Position numbers and translations under genes: made by a program | In this document: positions 23,749 to 27,783 of the stretch, in pieces | Layout of the letters: every line of letters begins with the position of its first letter | How positions within the stretch are numbered: position 1 is the stretch's first letter | The notes under the pieces: generated by a model | The model's input: only the letters and a program-made list of their open reading frames with translations | What the model was told of the DNA's origin: nothing | The model's database searches: none | Assembly: GCA_043196285.1 (NCBI GenBank) | Contig: JBBYJL010000012.1 | Location: 1 to 27,783, forward strand | Reading direction: 5' to 3' | Length of the DNA: 27,783 nt | Source: JAKAFX01 sp043196285 | Lineage (GTDB): Archaea; Thermoplasmatota; Thermoplasmata; Thermoplasmatales; Thermoplasmataceae

Positions 23749-23987
23749 TTAATGTTTCTGAGAATTGTTAATGTGCATCTGCACATATTCTTCGACACGC
23801 AAGATATGTGGGTTCAAATAATCAAAATCTTCATAGAATACCTGCGAGAAGTGAAATTTCCTCCACCTGAGCATTAACAGGAAATACATCAATCAGACTG
23901 TCTGTTATTTTATAGCTGCGAAGTTCTTGAGATAAAAAATTCGGCATTTCCAGAAGCATATTTTTCTAGATGGTATGCAAAATCAGA
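23749..23987 (-). pseudogene. Possible decayed VapC-like PIN-domain gene
   Basis: Three minus-strand frames, read in order, give pieces that line up as one broken protein. AYHLEKYASGNAEFFIS comes first (from about 23987). A piece from ATG 23947 follows, with ITDSLIDVFPV and EEISLLAGIL, stopping at 23831. Then FDYLNPHILRVEEYVQMH ends at 23749. The middle piece resembles the FPV-x-EEIAELAG stretch of VapC toxins, which lies between the first and last catalytic acids. No vapB partner is seen. Alternatively the last frame, a 41-codon ORF from ATG 23874, could be a separate small gene, or all may be chance. This is motif reading by eye only. Confidence 0.3.
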
Positions 23988-24004
23988 TTATGATAACCTG
24001 GTAA
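23964..24004. repeat. Degenerate repeat, left copy (pairs with 26058-26096)
   Basis: The core ATCAGATTATGATAACC matches ATCAGAATATGATAACC at 26074-26090 with one mismatch, and weaker identity continues on both sides (TTCTA.A, TA.GCA, then GGT). The copies are in the same orientation and bracket the riboflavin reductase-ahcY pair. The left copy overlaps the decayed PIN-like gene. Confidence 0.45.
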
Positions 24005-24022
24005 TCCTGTATCCCAGGTTCA

Positions 24023-24076
24023 GATAGCGTGCTGTGAATCCTCTACAGTTAAAAAATTATAGAACGCACGCTTATC
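24023..24076. promoter_or_regulatory. Riboflavin reductase promoter with flanking inverted repeat
   Basis: GATAGCGTGC (24023-24032) and GCACGCTTATC (24066-24076) are inverted copies with a single-base bulge. They enclose an AAAAATTATA TATA box (24052-24061) centred about 24 nt before ATG 24080. The left arm would lie upstream of the transcription start, so a DNA-bound regulator is likelier than an RNA hairpin. Confidence 0.5.
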
Positions 24077-24079
24077 TTA

Positions 24080-24727
24080 ATGTTGCAACATAGACCGTAT
24101 GTCATAATTAACGTGGCTCAGAGCATAAACGGATTTATTTCCGGTCCTGGAGGGAAACCCGTGGTGATCTCATCCGCGGAAGATACCAAGCGAGTGCATC
24201 TAATAAGAAAAAGTGTGGATGCAGTTCTGATTGGTGCCAATACAGTCATTAACGACAATCCTGAGCTCAAATTCAACGAATTGCTTGTAGGATCAGGGAA
24301 GCAGCCTCTGAGGGTGGTTCTTGACTCGAACCTCAGGACACCAGAATCAAGTCGTGTTCTGGATGGATCAGCGCAGACAGTTATTTTCAACGCAGTAAAA
24401 GCAGGACACTATGGAAAAGCTGATCTTCTCTATTTTGACCGGTCAGATCTCTCAATTTCCCGAATCATTCATACCCTGGACGAGCTAGGAGTAAAGAGGA
24501 TACTTGTGGAGGGTGGCGCCACAGTCATAAATGAATTCATAAGGTCCGGGAGTGTGGATGAATTTTATATATATATTGGAAACTGCATTCTTCCCGGCAA
24601 CGGGATAAGACTTTTCGATCCTGACATTGAAATGAGGGATATCGTTTCTTCATTTAGCCTCATTGAAAATGGCATATTGGTGACTATAAATGTAAAAAAG
24701 CTATGTAGTATGGTGAAATGGAAATGA
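24080..24727 (+). CDS. 2,5-diamino-6-(ribosylamino)pyrimidinone 5'-phosphate reductase (RibD C-domain family)
   Basis: This 215-aa protein matches the stand-alone reductase of archaeal and fungal riboflavin synthesis, which reduces the ribosyl side chain to ribityl using NAD(P)H before deamination. It shows YVIINVAQSINGFIS (7-21), DAVLIGANTVINDNPEL (about 46-62), PLRVVLDSNLRTP and the LVEGGATVINEFI cofactor loop (about 141-153). The RibD deaminase domain is absent, as expected for archaea. It appears leaderless (TATA about 24 nt upstream). Its stop overlaps the ahcY start as ATGA, an unusual partner, so the two are probably co-transcribed. Confidence 0.9.
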   Translation: MLQHRPYVIINVAQSINGFISGPGGKPVVISSAEDTKRVHLIRKSVDAVLIGANTVINDNPELKFNELLVGSGKQPLRVVLDSNLRTPESSRVLDGSAQTVIFNAVKAGHYGKADLLYFDRSDLSISRIIHTLDELGVKRILVEGGATVINEFIRSGSVDEFYIYIGNCILPGNGIRLFDPDIEMRDIVSSFSLIENGILVTINVKKLCSMVKWK

Positions 24728-25953
24728 ATGAGACAGGATTGAACAGAATAAACTGGGCCAGGAATAACATGGGTGTGATAGCTGAGATAAGGAAGAGATT
24801 TATCGATGAGAAGCCTTTTAAAGATATTAAAATAGGAATGGCGTTGCATGTTGAGGCAAAGACTGGGGTATTTGCACTTTTGCTCAAGGAGGGGGGCGCA
24901 AAGGTCAGAATGGCTTCATGCAACCCTCTCAGCTCAGATGACAATGTCGTGGCTTCTTTAAAGGAAGACTTTGGAATGGAAGTATATGCCAAAAAGGGAA
25001 TGAGCGAGGAGGAGTACTACGAATACCTTAACAAGGTGCTTGATTTAGAACCGGATATTGTTATAGATGATGGGGGAGATCTGGTCAACATGCTGCACGA
25101 GAAAAGGACAGATCTCATCAGGAATATTATTGGAGGAAATGAGGAAACAACCACAGGCGTTGTTAGGTTAAAGGCAATGGAGAAAGCAAAGTACCTCAAG
25201 TTTCCCATGTTTGACGTTAACGATGCAATGATGAAGCACTTCTTTGACAACAGATACGGCACAGGGCAGAGCACCCTGGATGGGATCATGAACGCAACAA
25301 ATATTCTTATAGCCGGAAAACGGGTTGTAGTTGCAGGATATGGTTACTGCGGTAAGGGGATAGCGATGAGGATGAAAGGGATGGGAGCTCGCGTCACAGT
25401 GACAGAGATTGATCCAGTCAAAGCGGTCGAAGCCTCAATGGATGGTTTCGATGTAGCGAAGATGAATGAATGCATCAGGGAAGCTGACATTCTGGTTACA
25501 GCAACCGGTATGAAGAATGTTGTGACATACGATGATATGCTTGTCGCCAGAAATAATATTATATTATCAAACGCGGGTCACTTCAATAACGAAATCGCTG
25601 TTGGAGATCTTGAGAGAAGAAATATTGAGAAAAAGAAGGTGCGGGAACTTGTCACTAGGTACAGGTTAGAAAATGGGAATTCAGTGAATCTTATAGCTGA
25701 CGGCCGACTTGTGAATCTTGCTTCCGGACAGGGTCACCCCGTGGAAATTATGGACATGAGCTTTGCCATACAGGCTCTGGTTGCAGAATATCTGTTAAAA
25801 TATAGGGACAATCTTGTGCCTAGGGTTTACAGCGTACCCCCAGAAATAGATGAAGGTGTGGCGTGGATTAAGCTGAAAAGTCTGGGGTTAAAGATAGACA
25901 AACTTACAGATGAACAGATGAAATATCTTGAAACATGGAATGAGGGAACATAA
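24724..25953 (+). CDS. ahcY: Adenosylhomocysteinase
   Basis: This 409-aa NAD-dependent enzyme splits S-adenosylhomocysteine to adenosine and homocysteine, relieving product inhibition of methyltransferases. It shows MALHVEAKTGVFALLL, ASCNPLSSDDNVVASL, ETTTGVVRLKAM, the FDVNDAMMKHFFDNRYGTGQS substrate loop, and the NAD-binding GYGYCGKG (about 205-212). NAGHFNNEI and LASGQGHPVEIMDMSF follow. It lacks the C-terminal extension with the Lys-x-x-Tyr-Arg-Tyr end of many bacterial and eukaryotic enzymes, as is common in archaea. An in-frame ATG at 24718 exists. ATG 24724 is chosen because a GGTGA (24712-24716) stands 7 nt before it and it overlaps the upstream stop as ATGA. Confidence 0.96.
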   Translation: MNETGLNRINWARNNMGVIAEIRKRFIDEKPFKDIKIGMALHVEAKTGVFALLLKEGGAKVRMASCNPLSSDDNVVASLKEDFGMEVYAKKGMSEEEYYEYLNKVLDLEPDIVIDDGGDLVNMLHEKRTDLIRNIIGGNEETTTGVVRLKAMEKAKYLKFPMFDVNDAMMKHFFDNRYGTGQSTLDGIMNATNILIAGKRVVVAGYGYCGKGIAMRMKGMGARVTVTEIDPVKAVEASMDGFDVAKMNECIREADILVTATGMKNVVTYDDMLVARNNIILSNAGHFNNEIAVGDLERRNIEKKKVRELVTRYRLENGNSVNLIADGRLVNLASGQGHPVEIMDMSFAIQALVAEYLLKYRDNLVPRVYSVPPEIDEGVAWIKLKSLGLKIDKLTDEQMKYLETWNEGT

Positions 25954-26057
25954 ACAAAAGTAATTGAGATATAAACTTAGGCAGACTTGAGATTGTCTTT
26001 TTTAGTTGATAAGAGATGTGCCATAGTGGTCAAAATAATCAGGAAAGTCTATGCAAC

Positions 26058-26096
26058 TTCTAAATACGCATCAATCAGAATATGATAACCGGTTGA
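26058..26096. repeat. Degenerate repeat, right copy (pairs with 23964-24004)
   Basis: Second copy of the ATCAGAATATGATAACC-centred sequence, in the same orientation. The 262-bp spacer 25954-26215 otherwise contains a TATA-like AATTTAAATA near 26143-26152 and no gene that I can support. Confidence 0.45.
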
Positions 26097-26215
26097 GCCA
26101 ATAAGAAATCAACTGATATTTGACAATGTCGCAGACTTCTAAAATTTAAATACATTTACAATATTGCGCTTGGCATTAGTCTACCGGCCTTTTTATTACA
26201 GGAAACAGGATATAT

Positions 26216-26289
26216 GCCGCCGTAGCTCAGCCTGGTAGAGCGCGTGCTTGGTAAGCACGAGGTCGCGGGATCGAACCCCGTCGGCGGCT
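26216..26289 (+). tRNA. tRNA-Thr (anticodon GGT)
   Basis: A 74-nt cloverleaf: acceptor GCCGCCG/CGGCGGC, D-arm AGCTCAGCCTGGTAGAGC, anticodon stem CGTGC/GCACG with loop TTGGTAA (anticodon GGU), T-arm GCGGG-ATCGAAC-CCCGT, and discriminator T, usual for archaeal tRNA-Thr. CCA is not encoded and there is no intron. Two ORFs beginning inside it are artefacts. Confidence 0.96.
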
Positions 26290-26338
26290 TACCGAAATTA
26301 TTCGACAAAATGCCAGGATTCAACAACTGGACTCTTGT

Positions 26339-27301
26339 TCATGGGATCTGCTCAGAGAAGAACAAAGGAAGTGATATACTCGCCAGATCACTCACATGTG
26401 GGATCGCTCTCACAATCTTCAGGGGTCTTTTCATGTTTTTGAACTCCTCCCTCACTCCTCTCTTTATTAGATCTATAAATTTCTGACCTGCATTGGTCAA
26501 TCCGCCACCGATTATTACCAGATCCGGGTCGAGTATGCTTGCAATATTGACTATTCCCACTGCCAGGTAATATACTGTCTCTTCCACAATCAACCGTGAA
26601 AACATGTCCCCTTTTTCCATCGCGTCAAAAATCACTTTGGCATCAATCTTGTTTATGGGCATAGAGGAAAGTATATCGGATTCTCTTATCCCCTTAAGGC
26701 TTTCAGTAGCTCTTCTTACGATGGCCCTGCCTCCAGCTATTGCTTCAAGGCATCCTCTTCTCCCACATCCACAGACAGGACCATTGGCCATTATCACCAT
26801 ATGGCCGAACTCACCTGCGAGGCCATGTGCTCCACGAATCAGTTTTCCACCGGAAAAGAAACCTCCGCCTATTCCAGTGCTGAGCGTTATGTATGCAAAG
26901 TTTTCCACAAACCTGCCAGATCCAAAAAGTCTCTCAGCTATGGTTGCTCCCGTAGCGTCATTTTCAAGTACTGATCTCACGCCAAATTCTTCCTCAAGTA
27001 TCTTTCCCACCTGGAATTTTTTCATTCCCGGTATGTTCGGAGAATTAATGACTGTACGGGATGCCTGATCTATTAAACCTGCAAATATTATACCTATACT
27101 CTCCACAGAATCAATGCCTGCAGCTTTCATAGCCTTCCAGCCCATTTCCTTGAGTTGCTCTGCAAGCCTTTCCTTTCCAAGATTCTTGCTGGTTGGTTTT
27201 TCAATCTTCTTTATTATCCTTCCCTGGCTATTCCCGATCACTGCTGATATCTTTGTTCCACCGACGTCATATCCAAGTATTTTATAGGGATCTTCACTCA
27301 T
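26339..27301 (-). CDS. ROK family sugar kinase (glucokinase-like)
   Basis: This 320-aa protein has the ROK kinase layout. A phosphate-1 motif LGYDVGGTK is near the N-terminus, ENDATGATIAE carries the catalytic Asp, and ITLSTGIGGGFFSGGKLIRGAHGLAGEFGH contains the sugar-binding Glu and His. The zinc motif CGCGRRGCLEA and the adenosine motif LVIIGGGL follow. Without a DNA-binding N-terminus it is an enzyme and not a regulator. The substrate may be glucose or another hexose; motifs alone do not decide. ATG 27301 is chosen over an upstream ATG (27322) because it gives a compact 8-bp overlap with the NfeD-like gene and begins 10 residues before the nucleotide motif. It is convergent with tRNA-Thr. 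Confidence 0.92.
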   Translation of the reverse strand: MSEDPYKILGYDVGGTKISAVIGNSQGRIIKKIEKPTSKNLGKERLAEQLKEMGWKAMKAAGIDSVESIGIIFAGLIDQASRTVINSPNIPGMKKFQVGKILEEEFGVRSVLENDATGATIAERLFGSGRFVENFAYITLSTGIGGGFFSGGKLIRGAHGLAGEFGHMVIMANGPVCGCGRRGCLEAIAGGRAIVRRATESLKGIRESDILSSMPINKIDAKVIFDAMEKGDMFSRLIVEETVYYLAVGIVNIASILDPDLVIIGGGLTNAGQKFIDLIKRGVREEFKNMKRPLKIVRAIPHVSDLASISLPLFFSEQIP

Positions 27302-27783
27302 CTTTTTTCCCAGCCTGATCAATCTTCTTCACGATAAGCTTTAGACCGTCTCTTCCAGCGACAACCACTTTTTCTCCTTTCCTGATGGGGGTCTTTTCTA
27401 CAGATATTGCCTGCCATTCCTGCCCTTCAATAGATACCCATCCGTTTTCTGTAAAATCGCCTCTCGCAACTGCCACCTTGTCTATTAGAGATTCCCCCCC
27501 AGTAAATTTCTTGAATTTGAAACCCTTGAATATCTGGGTCAGATAGTAGACTATTAAAAGAGCTATAACGATCAAAACAACTGAAATAATGATGTTAGTG
27601 GTGTTAAACGGAGACACTGAACCTGAGATGGATTTAGAGCTTATATACTCTGGGCTCAGAAGGAATGCTCCTATAATTCCGAGAACAAGACCGGAAATGA
27701 GTGCTATTCCATGACCGGTTTTTATTTCCAGCAGCATTATAATGGAACCTAGGACTATGAACAGAAGTCCCAGTAGCTGCCCA
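27294..27783 (-). CDS. NfeD-like membrane protein (partial, N-terminus beyond window)
   Basis: The frame is open to the right edge, so the Met at 27737 is probably internal: residues before it (LLGLLFIVLGSIIMLLEIKT) continue a transmembrane helix. About 163 codons are visible. They give two hydrophobic segments around LLEIKTGHGIALISGLVLGIIGAF, a third helix IIISVVLIVIALLIVYYL, and a C-terminal beta-rich OB-like domain of about 65 residues (KVAVARGDFTENGWVSIEGQEW, KGEKVVVAGRDGLKLIVKKI). This is the NfeD C-terminal plan, often encoded with stomatin/SPFH or fused to a ClpP-class membrane serine protease; whether the missing part holds a protease domain cannot be seen. Its end overlaps the ROK kinase by 8 bp. 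Confidence 0.85.
   Translation of the reverse strand, partial: GQLLGLLFIVLGSIIMLLEIKTGHGIALISGLVLGIIGAFLLSPEYISSKSISGSVSPFNTTNIIISVVLIVIALLIVYYLTQIFKGFKFKKFTGGESLIDKVAVARGDFTENGWVSIEGQEWQAISVEKTPIRKGEKVVVAGRDGLKLIVKKIDQAGKKDE

Larger units (their letters stand above)
23496..24079. other. 584-bp gene-free stretch
   Basis: No intact gene of useful length is visible on either strand. It holds the promoter and short palindrome of the acyl-CoA synthetase on its left and a palindrome ATGTGCA-TC-TGCACAT (23771-23786). It also holds a possible decayed PIN-domain gene on the minus strand (23749-23987), a degenerate repeat shared with 26058-26096, an AACCTGG...CCAGGTT hairpin (23995-24020), and the promoter with inverted repeat of the riboflavin reductase on its right. 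Confidence 0.6.

Noticed and set aside
23771..23786. Palindrome ATGTGCA-TC-TGCACAT as a third, truncated element end
   Set aside because: It shares only TTAATGTGCAT-like bases with the inner part of the element termini and lacks the GTAAC..GGTCAGT end, so similarity is too short.
23995..24020. AACCTGG...CCAGGTT hairpin as a flavin riboswitch before the riboflavin reductase
   Set aside because: It lies upstream of the likely transcription start and has none of the multi-helix FMN riboswitch core.
26604..27068. 154-codon plus-strand ORF opposite the ROK kinase
   Set aside because: Pro/Ser-rich shadow typical of antisense to a Gly/Glu-rich gene; the ROK motifs are on the other strand.
1..27783. 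CRISPR array or cas operon, suggested by the Cas4-like motifs at the left edge
   Set aside because: No set of evenly spaced short direct repeats and no cas1, cas2 or effector genes are present in the window.

Overview
The window looks like chromosomal DNA of a euryarchaeon of the Thermoplasmatales type. The supporting signs are a 5S rRNA gene standing alone without 16S or 23S, an unsplit RpoB with split RpoA'/A'', archaeal eIF1A, RIO1 and Dim2-type KH proteins, an archaeal initiator tRNA, moderate GC, and many genes whose TATA box lies about 25 nt before the start codon (leaderless transcripts). This placement is inferred from gene content and was not tested by a search.

Layout. 1-478 (minus) is a partial PD-(D/E)XK nuclease-like gene running off the left edge. 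518-884 is a 367-bp MITE-like element, followed by 5S rRNA (926-1049), a histidine phosphatase, trpS, and a convergent mtnA. From 4140 to 14504 runs an information-processing block on the plus strand: tRNA-Lys, rpoH-rpoB-rpoA1-rpoA2 (all joined by 4-base overlaps), a NusA-like KH protein, then eIF1A, RIO1 kinase and a Dim2-like KH protein. Initiator tRNA-Met follows at 14646. 14741-17632 (minus) is a tetrapyrrole operon, hemL-hemC-hemD. A second copy of the 367-bp element lies at 17669-18035 in the opposite orientation, with a perfect 8-bp target duplication. Next come a DHA2-type MFS transporter behind a palindromic operator, a B12-binding radical SAM protein, and a fused ADP-forming acyl-CoA synthetase. 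23496-24079 has no intact gene but may hold a decayed PIN-toxin-like gene. A riboflavin-pathway reductase overlaps ahcY, followed by tRNA-Thr, a ROK sugar kinase and a 5'-truncated NfeD-like membrane protein.

How the genes fit together. The central block makes the large RNA polymerase subunits and factors for initiation and small-subunit ribosome maturation. mtnA and ahcY serve recycling of S-adenosylmethionine by-products, hemL/C/D turn glutamate semialdehyde towards uroporphyrinogen III, and the radical SAM protein may use the cobalamin that this pathway can feed.

Most unusual items: the twin MITE-like elements, each carrying a 45-codon ORF with a promoter spaced for leaderless expression; a roughly 115-residue N-terminal extension on RpoA''; a CxxC-CxxC insertion inside RpoB; the inverted repeat around the riboflavin-reductase promoter; and a short degenerate repeat on both sides of the reductase-ahcY pair. 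No CRISPR array, intact insertion sequence or prophage was seen.
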